The notes under the pieces were generated by a model that worked only from the letters and a program-made list of their open reading frames with translations, ran no database searches and was not told the DNA's origin. The position numbers were made by a program, and so were the translations under genes. Shown piece after piece: positions 1-7,513 of a stretch of 11,154 bases of DNA (positions are counted from its first letter, which is position 1; the number at the start of each line of letters is the position of its first letter). Source of the DNA: an uncultured Elusimicrobia bacterium. Its GTDB lineage: Bacteria; Elusimicrobiota; Endomicrobiia; Endomicrobiales; Endomicrobiaceae. Location of the stretch: assembly GCA_947168325.1 (NCBI GenBank), contig CAMVLN010000042.1, forward strand, positions 1 to 11,154. The letters are read 5' to 3'.

Positions 1-61
1 AATTGAAGTTTATTTATTAAGCTAAAAAAATGGTAAAAAACAGGATTTTAAGTAGATAGAA

Positions 62-92
62 TATAATACAAATTGAGTTTAGTATAAGAGGA
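62..92 (+). promoter_or_regulatory. pyrB promoter -10 box and ribosome binding site
   Basis: A perfect TATAAT lies at 62-67, about 30 bases before the pyrB ATG. No convincing -35 hexamer sits 16-18 bases upstream, so the promoter call rests on the -10 alone in very AT-rich DNA. An AAGAGGA Shine-Dalgarno (86-92) lies 4 bases before the ATG at 97. The inferred leader of about 20-25 bases is too short to hold a PyrR-type attenuator, although a promoter further upstream, outside the window, could make a longer one. Confidence 0.5.
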
Positions 93-96
93 CAAA

Positions 97-1038
97 ATGT
101 CTTTTAATAGGAAAGATCTTTTAGGCTTGGAATATTTAGATAAAAAAGAAATACAAACAATTCTTGATTCTGCAAGACCTTTTAAAAATATGTTTACAAG
201 ATCAATAAAAAAAGCTCCTGCTCTTGTTGGTAAAACTGTAGTCACTTTATTTTACGAACCTTCAACAAGAACTAGAACTTCTTTTGAAGTTGCTGCAAAA
301 AGGTTGTCAGCAGATGTTGTAAATATTGCAACAGCTACTTCTAGTGTAGTAAAAGGTGAAAGTTTAATTGATACAGGGAAAACTCTTGAAGCAATGAAAG
401 CTGACATAATAATAATAAGAAATACTATCGCAGGAACACCACATTTGCTTGCCAAAAATTTAAAAGCTTCTATAATAAATGCAGGTGATGGTTTTCATGA
501 ACATCCAACACAAGGCCTTTTAGACCTTTTTACTATGTATGAAAAGAAGAAAAAGATTGAGGGTTTAAAAGTTTTATTAGTTGGTGATATAGTGCATAGT
601 AGGGTAGCAAAATCAAATATTTGGGCATTGACAAAATTCGGTGCAAAAGTTAAAGTTGTAGGGCCACCAACATTAATTCCCAAAAATATATCAGAGTTAG
701 GAGTTGAAGTTTTTTATAATTTAGATGAAGCTATAAAAGATGTAGATGTTATAAATATTTTAAGAATACAAAAAGAAAGACAACAAGAAAATTTTTTTCC
801 ATCAGATCATGAATATATTGAATTTTATCAATTAACAAAAGAAAGACTTCTAAAAGCAAAGCCAGATGTTTTGATTATGCATCCTGGTCCTATGAATAGA
901 GGAATAGAAATATCTTCTGAAGTTGCAGATAGTCCACTAGCAGTTATTAATGAACAAGTAACAAATGGAATTGCAATTAGAATGGCAGTTCTTTATCTTT
1001 TAGCTACAGCAAGGAACAAACGGAAAAATAGAGGATGA
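97..1038 (+). CDS. pyrB: Aspartate carbamoyltransferase catalytic subunit
   Basis: PyrB joins carbamoyl phosphate and L-aspartate to give N-carbamoyl-L-aspartate, the first committed step of de novo pyrimidine synthesis in the cytoplasm. The 313-residue protein has the normal catalytic-chain length. Visible motifs are the carbamoyl-phosphate loop STRTRTSF (56-63), the mobile-loop lysine in VKGES (K86), R108 in IIIRNT, H136 in HPTQG, R169 in HSR, the aspartate-binding R223 and Q225 in LRIQ, and HPGPMNRG (262-269). These match the active-site residues known from Escherichia coli ATCase. The ATG start has an AAGAGGA site 4 bases upstream. The TGA stop is one base from the pyrC ATG, so the two are translationally coupled. 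No regulatory subunit gene pyrI is adjacent, suggesting an unregulated trimer or a dodecamer with PyrC, as in some bacteria (inference). Confidence 0.97.
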   Translation: MSFNRKDLLGLEYLDKKEIQTILDSARPFKNMFTRSIKKAPALVGKTVVTLFYEPSTRTRTSFEVAAKRLSADVVNIATATSSVVKGESLIDTGKTLEAMKADIIIIRNTIAGTPHLLAKNLKASIINAGDGFHEHPTQGLLDLFTMYEKKKKIEGLKVLLVGDIVHSRVAKSNIWALTKFGAKVKVVGPPTLIPKNISELGVEVFYNLDEAIKDVDVINILRIQKERQQENFFPSDHEYIEFYQLTKERLLKAKPDVLIMHPGPMNRGIEISSEVADSPLAVINEQVTNGIAIRMAVLYLLATARNKRKNRG

Positions 1039-1039
1039 A

Positions 1040-2326
1040 ATGTTAATTCAAATAAAAAATATAAAAATTATTGATCCTTCAACTAACACAAATAAGGTTG
1101 GTGATATTTTTATTGAAGATAAAAAAATAGTAAATAAACTATCAGCTAAACCAGAAAAAATAATTGATGGCAAAAACAAGATTGCAGTTCCTGGACTAAT
1201 AGATGTTCATTGTCATTTAAGAGAGCCTGGTCAAGAAGAAAAAGAAACAATAAAAACAGGGACTATGTCTGCAGCAAAAGGTGGAATTACAACAGTATTT
1301 TGCATGCCAAATACAAAACCTGTTACAGATAATGCTCCCTCTGTAGAATATATTCTTATGAAAGCACAAAAAGAAGGTAAAGTAAATGTTTTTCCTATTG
1401 GTTGTATAACAAAAGGTTCTTTAGGTAAAGAACTTGCAGAGATAGGAATATTAAAAAAAGCGGGAATTGTTGCTGTAAGTGATGATGGTGTTCCTGTAGA
1501 AAACTCTCAAATGATGAGAAGAGCATTAGAATATACAAAAATGTTTAATTTACCAGTAATATCACATTGTGAAGATAAAGAATTGTCTAGAAATGGTGTT
1601 ATGAATGCAGGTAAAAATTCTATGATATTCGGTCTTAGAGGAATTCCTAAACAAAGTGAAGAAATAATGGTATCAAGAGATATAATGCTTTGTGAACTTA
1701 CAGGTGGAAAACTTCATATAGCTCATGTTTCAACAGCAGGTTCAGTAGAACTCGTAAGACAGGCAAAAAAGAAAGGGTTAAATGTTACCTGTGAAACATG
1801 CCCTCATTATTTTTCTTTGACTGATGATTATGTTCAAAATTATGATACAAGTTATAAAATGAATCCTCCTTTAAGAACACAAGCAGATGTTGAAGCAATA
1901 AAAGAAGGTTTAAAAGATGGAACTATTGATTGTATAGCTACAGACCATGCCCCTCATACACTTGAAGAAAAAAGTAAAGAGTTTGATTTAGCACCGTTTG
2001 GAATTATTGGTTTTGAAACAGCATTACTTTTAATATTAAGTGAACTTGTAGATAAAAAAGTTTTAACATTAGAACAAGCAATATCTAAAATGACTACAAA
2101 TCCTGCAAAGATATTTTCATTAAAAAATAGAGGAACTTTAAAAGTTGGTTCAATTGCTGATATTACAATTATAGATTTACAACAAGAATATGAATTTAAG
2201 AAAGAAGATATCTTGTCAAAAAGTAAAAATTCACCTTTTATTGGTAGAAAATTTAAAGGTTGTGCTGTAACAACTATAGTAGGAGGAAAAATAATTTGGA
2301 CATTAAAAGATGGGATTATCAATTAG
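1040..2326 (+). CDS. pyrC: Dihydroorotase, class I, zinc-dependent amidohydrolase
   Basis: PyrC reversibly cyclises N-carbamoyl-L-aspartate to dihydroorotate, the third step of pyrimidine synthesis. The 428-residue length and motif set are those of the class I type found in most bacteria, not the shorter E. coli class II enzyme. Metal and substrate residues are visible: DVHCHLREPG (H57, H59, R61), the SDDG segment with D149 at the bridging aspartate position, H176 in SHCED, H229 in IAHVS, MNPPLR (N275, R279) and TDHAPH with the catalytic D302. An open loop around 302-320 follows the usual pattern. A GAGGA site overlaps the pyrB stop region just before the ATG, so it is the second gene of a tight cluster. 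The last 31 bases overlap the start of pyrK. Function is very secure, since all metal ligands are present and inactive pseudo-dihydroorotases usually lose them. Confidence 0.97.
   Translation: MLIQIKNIKIIDPSTNTNKVGDIFIEDKKIVNKLSAKPEKIIDGKNKIAVPGLIDVHCHLREPGQEEKETIKTGTMSAAKGGITTVFCMPNTKPVTDNAPSVEYILMKAQKEGKVNVFPIGCITKGSLGKELAEIGILKKAGIVAVSDDGVPVENSQMMRRALEYTKMFNLPVISHCEDKELSRNGVMNAGKNSMIFGLRGIPKQSEEIMVSRDIMLCELTGGKLHIAHVSTAGSVELVRQAKKKGLNVTCETCPHYFSLTDDYVQNYDTSYKMNPPLRTQADVEAIKEGLKDGTIDCIATDHAPHTLEEKSKEFDLAPFGIIGFETALLLILSELVDKKVLTLEQAISKMTTNPAKIFSLKNRGTLKVGSIADITIIDLQQEYEFKKEDILSKSKNSPFIGRKFKGCAVTTIVGGKIIWTLKDGIIN
2281..2298 (+). promoter_or_regulatory. Strong Shine-Dalgarno and TTG start for pyrK inside pyrC
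   Basis: A perfect AGGAGG at 2281-2286 lies 9 bases before an in-frame TTG at 2296-2298. An earlier in-frame TTG at 2260 would add 12 residues (start LCCNNYSRRKNN) but has no ribosome site near it, and those residues do not look like a PyrK N-terminus. The start was therefore placed at 2296. Confidence 0.8.
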
Positions 2327-3060
2327 AAATAGTAGAAAATAAAAATATTTGTTTGAATTTTTATAAATTTTCAATAGTGTCAAAAGAAATTGCAACTGTT
2401 GCAGTTGCGGGGCAATTTTGTATGATAGGTTTTGAAAAAATTTTTTTAAGAAGGCCGTTAAGTATTTACTTGGTAGATAAAAAAAAGGGGACAGTTTCTT
2501 TTTTATATAAAGTTGTTGGTAAAGGAACAGATATTTTATCAAAATTATCTGTTGGAGAAAAAATAAATGTTTTAGGTCCTTTAGGACATGGATATAATTT
2601 AGATATAGAAGAAAAAAAAGAACCAGTTCTTGTTGCTGGTGGAACGGGTATAGCATCAATCCATTTTTTGGCAAATAGTTTAAAAATAAAAGGTAGCTTA
2701 TATTATGGTGTTAGAAAAAAAGAAGAATTACTGTGTTTAGATAAATTTGAAAAAATGGGTTGGAAAATTTTTGTTTCTACAGAAGATGGCTCTTATGGGT
2801 ATAAAGGTTTTATAACAGATTTATTACAAAAACAAATAAAGCAAGAAAGTGTTGTTTATGTTTGCGGGCCAACTCCTATGATGAAAAAAGTTATAGATAT
2901 AGCTAAAGGGAAAAATATTTTTGGATATGCTTCTCTTGAACAAAAAATGGCTTGCGGAATGGGAGTGTGTCAAGGATGTGCTGTTAAAATAAGTAATGCT
3001 TACAAAATGGTATGCAAAGATGGACCAGTATTTTCAATAAATGATATATATTTTGAATAA
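2296..3060 (+). CDS. pyrK: Dihydroorotate dehydrogenase B, electron transfer subunit
   Basis: PyrK is the FAD and [2Fe-2S] subunit that passes electrons from PyrD (class 1B dihydroorotate dehydrogenase) to NAD+. With the TTG start the protein has 254 residues, a normal length. It shows a ferredoxin-reductase-like fold: FAD motif RPLSIY (53-58), glycine-rich nucleotide-binding AGGTGIAS (114-121), CGPTPMM (190-196), and the C-terminal iron-sulfur ligands C220, C225, C228 and C240 in the spacing CxxxxCxxC then 11 residues then C, diagnostic of PyrK. The first 31 bases overlap pyrC, so translation is coupled. PyrK normally works with an adjacent pyrD, but the next gene here is dnaE on the other strand. 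A related family (sulfide dehydrogenase or NfnA-like subunits) shares this fold, but the pyrB-pyrC context makes PyrK much the best call. Confidence 0.9.
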   Translation: MDIKRWDYQLEIVENKNICLNFYKFSIVSKEIATVAVAGQFCMIGFEKIFLRRPLSIYLVDKKKGTVSFLYKVVGKGTDILSKLSVGEKINVLGPLGHGYNLDIEEKKEPVLVAGGTGIASIHFLANSLKIKGSLYYGVRKKEELLCLDKFEKMGWKIFVSTEDGSYGYKGFITDLLQKQIKQESVVYVCGPTPMMKKVIDIAKGKNIFGYASLEQKMACGMGVCQGCAVKISNAYKMVCKDGPVFSINDIYFE

Positions 3061-3070
3061 GTAGTAAATA

Positions 3071-6000
3071 TTAAATATCAGCATATTGTAAAGTTGTTGT
3101 TCCCTCACCTAGCAAATTTTCCAATTCTTTTATACATTTATCGGTGTATTTTACAGTATATTCTGTTTCTATAATATAATCATCTAGATTGTATTTTGTA
3201 ATATCTAATAGAACTTTTGATTTTCCCGGATACTTTTTTAGTATTTCTATAATTTTGTTTGACAATTCATCATCTAAAGATACCGCTGATACTTGTATTC
3301 TTAAAGAACCCAAAAACGGTGGAAATTTTTTCTTTGCTTCTTCCATAGAATAAAATTCTTCTACAGAAAGTTTTGGATGTCCCTTATCGTTAAGTACTTT
3401 TCCTTTAAGTACAACTATTGCTTTTTCTTGTAATTGTTCCCTTATTTGTTCATATAACTTATGAAAAACTATACAATCTAAATAGCCATACATATCTTCA
3501 ATCCTAAATGTTCCATAAGTTTTTGTTTTATCTTTTTTTGATACTAAATGTTTTATAAAGGTTAACATTCCCGCCACTCTTATAATTTTTGCTGTTGAAA
3601 AATCTGTATCTTCTGGAGGGGTAGGAACTTTATCTAATCTATACATAGAAAAAGCTATCATATCTCTTTTATATTTTTCTAAAGGATGTCCTGATAAATA
3701 AAAATCTAAAACTTCTTTTTCAAATTCTAGTGCCACATTTTCTTCTAATGGTTTTATTTTTTTGTCCATTACATTTACAGATACGGTTGACATTTGGCTA
3801 CTTTCAAATAAAAAACCCTGTGTATCTTCTTTTTCTTTTTTTATTTTTATAGCTTGTTGTATAGACTTTTCAATATCATCAAGGATTTTTGCCCTAACTT
3901 CTAATTTATCCTTTGAAAAACAATCAAAAACTCCTGCTTTACAAAGACATTCTATTGCTCTTTTATTAACTGTTGTCAAATCTATCTTTGATAAAAAATC
4001 TTCAAAAGATTCAAATTGCCCATAATTTTTTCTTGCTTCAACTATATTTTCTGCAGCAGCTTCACCAACATTTTTTATACCAAGCAAACCAAACCTTATA
4101 TTTTTCCCTTCCACAGAAAATTTTTCTTGTGAATATCTTATGTCTGGTGGTAAAGTTTTAATTTTAAACTGTTTAACATCTTCAATATATTGTATTAAAG
4201 TTTTTACTTCGCCTGCTTTAGCTGATACTCCTAACTCGTTATTCATACATGCTGTCATATATTCAAGTGTATAATGAGCTTTTAGGTAAGCTGTTCTATA
4301 TGTAACATAAGCATAAGCAGCAGAATGAGATTTATTAAAACCATATCCTGCAAAAGTTACCATGTTGTCAAAAATTTTATTTGTTATTGATGGTGGAATA
4401 TTTTTTGCTTGTCCACCTGCAACAAATTTTACCCTTGCAGCTTCCATTTTATCTATAAGTTTTTTACCCATAGCTTTTCTAAGACCATCAGCTTCACCTG
4501 CCGTAAAACCTCCTATAGCCATAGACATTTGCATAACTTGTTCTTGATACAATATAACCCCATAAGTGTTTTGTAATATTGGCTCTTGTAAAGGATGGTC
4601 ATAAACAACTTTTCTTCTACCATGCTTACAATCTACAAAAACATCAAGCATACCTGCACCTATAGGACCAGGTCTATACAAAGCATTTAAAGCTGTAATA
4701 TCATCTATATTGCTTGGTTTCATTCTTCTAACTAAATCTTTCATTCCATCAGATTCTAGCTGAAATATTCCAAAAGTTTTTGCTTCCTGTAAAAGTTGAA
4801 AAGTTTCTTTATCATCTAATGGAATTTTATCTATATCAAAATTTGGTTCTTTTTGTTTTATTAACTTAATTGCTTCATTAATAATTGTTAAATTTTGAAG
4901 TCCTAAAAAGTCAACTTTAAGCAAACCTAAATCTGGCAAAATTTTACCATCGTATTGTGTTGTAACAACACCTTTTTTACCTATTGCAAGTGGAGAAAAA
5001 TTTCTAATATCTTCCGGAGCAACTATAAGACCTGCAGCATGCACTCCAGTATGCCTTTTAGTCCCTTCAAGTTTTGCAGAAATTTTTAATAAGTCCACTA
5101 CTTTAGTATCTTTTTTTATAATTTCTTGTAACTCTTTAGATTCTGTAATTGCCTGTGAAATAGAAAATCTTGCTGGAATAGCATTTGCTATTTTTTGTGT
5201 ATCTGCTGGAGTAAATCCCATAACTCTACCAACATCTTTTACAACCATTTTTGCTTCCATAGCACCGAAAGTTATAATTTGAGCACAATTGTTCTGCCCA
5301 TACTTATTTCTAACATAGTCTATAACTTGTTCTCTACCAAAGTCTGCAAAATCAATATCAAGGTCAGGCATAGAAACTCTATCAGGATTTAAAAATCTTT
5401 CAAAAAGCAAATCATATTTTAATGGGCAAATATCTGTTATGCCAAGTGTATATGTTACAATTGAACCAGCACCTGAACCTCTACCTGGACCTACTGGTAT
5501 TCCATGATCTTTTGAATACTTTATAAAATCCCATACAATCAAAAAGTATGAAGCAAACCCCATTTTTTTTATAACTGAAAGTTCATATTCAAGCCTGTCA
5601 GTATGTTTTTTTTCTATAACAGGATATCTTCTTTTTAATCCTTCTCTACACAAATGTTCAAGATAAGTTTGTGAAGTAAACCCTTTGGGAACTTCAAAAT
5701 TAGGTAGTAAATCTCCATTACCTTTTTTTATCTCAACATTAACCTGTTCTGCAATAACTAATGTATTTTTTATTGCATCTGGAACATAAGAAAATGTTTG
5801 TATCATTTCTTCTGGAGATCTATAATAAAATAAATTTGACCCCATTCTCATTCTGTTAGCATCATTTACCATTTTTTGTGTATTTATGCATAACAAAATA
5901 TCATGATAGTAAGCATCTTCTTGTTTTAAATAGTGGCAATCATTTGTAGCAACTAAAGGAATTTGTGTTTCTTTTGAAAGTTCTAACAGTGGTGCAATTA

Positions 6001-6577
6001 TTCTTTTTTGGTCTTCAAGCCCATTATCCATAATTTCAAGATAATAATTACCTTTACCAAAAACATCTTGATACCATCCGGCAACTTTCTTTGCTTCTTC
6101 TTTTTTTTCTTGTGATAAAAGTGTTGCTATTTCCCCTGCTAAACAAGCAGAAGAACATATAAGCCCTTTAGAATATTTTTGTAATAGTTCTTTATCTATT
6201 CTTGGTTTATAATAAAATCCTTCCGTAAACCCTGCACTAACTAAATAAGATAAATTTCTATATCCTTCATTATCTTTTGCAAGTAATATTAAATGATGAT
6301 AACCACCATTTTCTTTATCTTTATCAAATCTACTTTTTTTAGCTACATATACTTCACAACCAATTATAGGTTTTATTCCGCTATCTAAACATGCCCAATA
6401 AAATTCCATTGCACCATACATATTACCGTGATCTGTAATAGCAAGTGCTGGCATTTGATACTGTTTTGCAATAATATCAAACAATTCTAATGGATGCCCT
6501 TTTTTAGTAAGTTTTGTTAGTCCATCTAACAAAGAATATTCTGTGTGATTGTGTAAATGTACAAACTCTGCTGACAT
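3071..6577 (-). CDS. dnaE: DNA polymerase III alpha subunit, DnaE1 type
   Basis: This is the replicative polymerase catalytic subunit, full length at 1168 residues. The N-terminal PHP domain (about 5-285) starts HLHNHTEYSLLDG and keeps likely metal ligands H9, H11, D18, H50, E75, H95, C145, D213 and H215. The polymerase core carries GPGRGSGAGS (363-372), PDLDIDF with catalytic D405 and D407, HTGVHAAG (509-516) and KVDFLG with the third catalytic D556, then FNKSHSAAYA in the fingers region. A helix-hairpin-helix (about 830-870) is followed by a QGFLF sequence (920-924) that fits the QxxLF clamp-binding consensus, and an OB fold (about 998-1065). The C-terminal 90 residues resemble the tau-binding end of DnaE1; PolC-type exonuclease insertion is absent. 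No intein. The ATG has GGAG (6585-6588) 7 bases upstream. Convergent with pyrK, divergent from tsaC. Confidence 0.97.
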   Translation of the reverse strand: MSAEFVHLHNHTEYSLLDGLTKLTKKGHPLELFDIIAKQYQMPALAITDHGNMYGAMEFYWACLDSGIKPIIGCEVYVAKKSRFDKDKENGGYHHLILLAKDNEGYRNLSYLVSAGFTEGFYYKPRIDKELLQKYSKGLICSSACLAGEIATLLSQEKKEEAKKVAGWYQDVFGKGNYYLEIMDNGLEDQKRIIAPLLELSKETQIPLVATNDCHYLKQEDAYYHDILLCINTQKMVNDANRMRMGSNLFYYRSPEEMIQTFSYVPDAIKNTLVIAEQVNVEIKKGNGDLLPNFEVPKGFTSQTYLEHLCREGLKRRYPVIEKKHTDRLEYELSVIKKMGFASYFLIVWDFIKYSKDHGIPVGPGRGSGAGSIVTYTLGITDICPLKYDLLFERFLNPDRVSMPDLDIDFADFGREQVIDYVRNKYGQNNCAQIITFGAMEAKMVVKDVGRVMGFTPADTQKIANAIPARFSISQAITESKELQEIIKKDTKVVDLLKISAKLEGTKRHTGVHAAGLIVAPEDIRNFSPLAIGKKGVVTTQYDGKILPDLGLLKVDFLGLQNLTIINEAIKLIKQKEPNFDIDKIPLDDKETFQLLQEAKTFGIFQLESDGMKDLVRRMKPSNIDDITALNALYRPGPIGAGMLDVFVDCKHGRRKVVYDHPLQEPILQNTYGVILYQEQVMQMSMAIGGFTAGEADGLRKAMGKKLIDKMEAARVKFVAGGQAKNIPPSITNKIFDNMVTFAGYGFNKSHSAAYAYVTYRTAYLKAHYTLEYMTACMNNELGVSAKAGEVKTLIQYIEDVKQFKIKTLPPDIRYSQEKFSVEGKNIRFGLLGIKNVGEAAAENIVEARKNYGQFESFEDFLSKIDLTTVNKRAIECLCKAGVFDCFSKDKLEVRAKILDDIEKSIQQAIKIKKEKEDTQGFLFESSQMSTVSVNVMDKKIKPLEENVALEFEKEVLDFYLSGHPLEKYKRDMIAFSMYRLDKVPTPPEDTDFSTAKIIRVAGMLTFIKHLVSKKDKTKTYGTFRIEDMYGYLDCIVFHKLYEQIREQLQEKAIVVLKGKVLNDKGHPKLSVEEFYSMEEAKKKFPPFLGSLRIQVSAVSLDDELSNKIIEILKKYPGKSKVLLDITKYNLDDYIIETEYTVKYTDKCIKELENLLGEGTTTLQYADI

Positions 6578-6705
6578 TAAAATGCTCCAACTTTTTTATA
6601 AATATACTCTACAATATATGGAAAATTTTAGCAAAAGATAAAAAAATTATGTAATATCTATTTTAAAAATTATAACATATTAAAAGGTTTTAAAAAATTA
6701 TAAAA
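6578..6705. promoter_or_regulatory. Divergent dnaE/tsaC intergenic region
   Basis: These 128 bases separate the dnaE start (minus) from the tsaC start (plus) and must hold promoters for both unless transcripts enter from elsewhere. The DNA is nearly all A and T, so many TATA-like hexamers occur by chance. TATAAC at 6671-6676 is one candidate -10 for tsaC; TATATT and TATAAA forms on the minus strand near 6597-6618 could serve dnaE. None has a good -35 partner. Only the dnaE ribosome site (GGAG on the minus strand, 6585-6588) is clear. Confidence 0.35.
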
Positions 6706-7329
6706 ATGAAAACAATATTTATTTCTACAAGTAAAAAACAACACGAACAAGTAATAGAAATTACAAGCGAAATACTGAAAAACAAAGGAATAGTTGTTCT
6801 TCCTACAGATACTGTTTATGGAATAATGACAAGTGTTTTTAATTTTGAAGGGCAAAAACAAATTTACAAACTTAAAAATAGGGAAATAAAGAAACCTTTA
6901 ATTTTAATGTCAAACAGTATTAAAACATTAAAAAGATTTGTAACTTTTCCAAAAGGCATAGAAAAAATAATAATGGATTTTTGGCCAGGTCAACTTACAT
7001 TGATTTTACCTACAACAGAGCTAGGCAAACTTCTTACTGGTGGTAAAAATAATTTAGGGGTTAGAATACCTAACTGTAAAATATTACTGGATATTATGGC
7101 AAAATATGATATTCCATTAATGACAACTTCTGCAAATATTTCTGGTAAAGAAAGTGCAAAAACAGCCAAAGTAGCAAAAGAATATTTTAATAATAAAATA
7201 GATTTAATCGTTGATGACGGCAAATGTAAGTTTTCTTTTGAATCTACAGTTATTGATATGGTAAAGTTTCCTTATGTAGTAATAAGAAAAGGTTGTTTGG
7301 ACTGTAAAAAACTTTTGGAATATATTTAA
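6706..7329 (+). CDS. tsaC: Threonylcarbamoyl-AMP synthase, YrdC/Sua5 family
   Basis: The enzyme makes L-threonylcarbamoyladenylate from threonine, bicarbonate and ATP. The TsaD-TsaB-TsaE system then transfers the threonylcarbamoyl group to A37 of ANN-decoding tRNAs (t6A). At 207 residues it is a single YrdC domain (TsaC-like), without the C-terminal domain of longer Sua5 proteins. Motifs run in family order: PTDTVYGI (33-40), the KxR element (K57, R59), WPGQLT (93-98), VRIPN (119-123), TTSANISG (140-147) and the S-T pair in FESTVID (180-181). The ATG at 6706 has no clear Shine-Dalgarno; an AAAAGG at 6682-6687 is 18 bases away, too far. No better downstream start exists before the PTDT motif, so this start is kept. 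Other tsa genes are not in the window. A YciO-like paralogue is less likely given the intact KxR and SAN motifs. Confidence 0.92.
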   Translation: MKTIFISTSKKQHEQVIEITSEILKNKGIVVLPTDTVYGIMTSVFNFEGQKQIYKLKNREIKKPLILMSNSIKTLKRFVTFPKGIEKIIMDFWPGQLTLILPTTELGKLLTGGKNNLGVRIPNCKILLDIMAKYDIPLMTTSANISGKESAKTAKVAKEYFNNKIDLIVDDGKCKFSFESTVIDMVKFPYVVIRKGCLDCKKLLEYI

Positions 7330-7389
7330 AATAAAGATTTAAACAGTATAGTTTGTGCTTTTATATAAAACAATAAGCATAATTGCTTG

Positions 7390-7425
7390 ACAATGTAAAA
7401 TATAATAAAATATATACTACATTGT
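7390..7425. repeat. 8-bp inverted repeat flanking the promoter -10 region
   Basis: ACAATGTA at 7390-7397 and its exact reverse complement TACATTGT at 7418-7425 are separated by 20 bases. The left arm overlaps the last three bases of the TTGACA -35 element and the right arm begins at the end of the -10 region, so a dimeric regulator bound here would cover the promoter. The hexamer core AATGTA recurs at 7451-7456. An operator role is inference; the regulator is unknown. Confidence 0.45.
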
Positions 7426-7451
7426 GATAGAAACTATATAAATCTATTTTA

Positions 7452-7468
7452 ATGTAACTTTTTTACAT
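7452..7468 (+). other. Small hairpin in the leader of the Cys-rich Spy-like gene
   Basis: ATGTAA (7452-7457) pairs with TTACAT (7463-7468) across the 5-base loop CTTTT. As RNA the stem is weak (6 pairs, five of them A-U). As DNA it is another palindromic arrangement of the AATGTA/TACATT motif seen around the promoter, so it may be an extra operator half rather than an RNA structure. Confidence 0.35.
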
Positions 7469-7513
7469 AAGTAATTGTCAAAATATTATAAATTTTAAAA
7501 AAAGGAGAAATTT

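Larger units (their letters stand above)
7330..7513 (+). promoter_or_regulatory. Promoter and leader region of the Cys-rich Spy-like gene
   Basis: This 184-base region holds a consensus -35 TTGACA at 7387-7392 and a TATATA -10 at 7411-7416, spaced 18 bases; TATACT at 7413-7418 is an alternative with a longer 20-base spacer. The inferred transcript would have a leader of about 90 bases, ending in AGGAG (7503-7507), 6 bases before the ATG. Inverted repeats surround the promoter and a hairpin lies in the leader (listed separately). A short stem at 7375-7388 (AAGCA/TGCTT) has no T-run, so tsaC lacks a visible terminator and some read-through is possible. Confidence 0.6.

Noticed and set aside
2..25. 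Open frame IEVYLLS followed by TAA at the left edge, as the tail of an upstream gene
   Set aside because: Seven codons are too few to recognise any protein, and stop-free stretches of this length are expected by chance.
1954..2322. 122-codon open frame antisense to pyrC
   Set aside because: Its product has no recognisable features and it lies opposite conserved pyrC codons; it is a by-product of low-GC codon use.
7375..7388. AAGCA/TGCTT stem as the tsaC terminator
   Set aside because: Only five pairs and no following T-run; it overlaps the start of the -35 box of the next gene.
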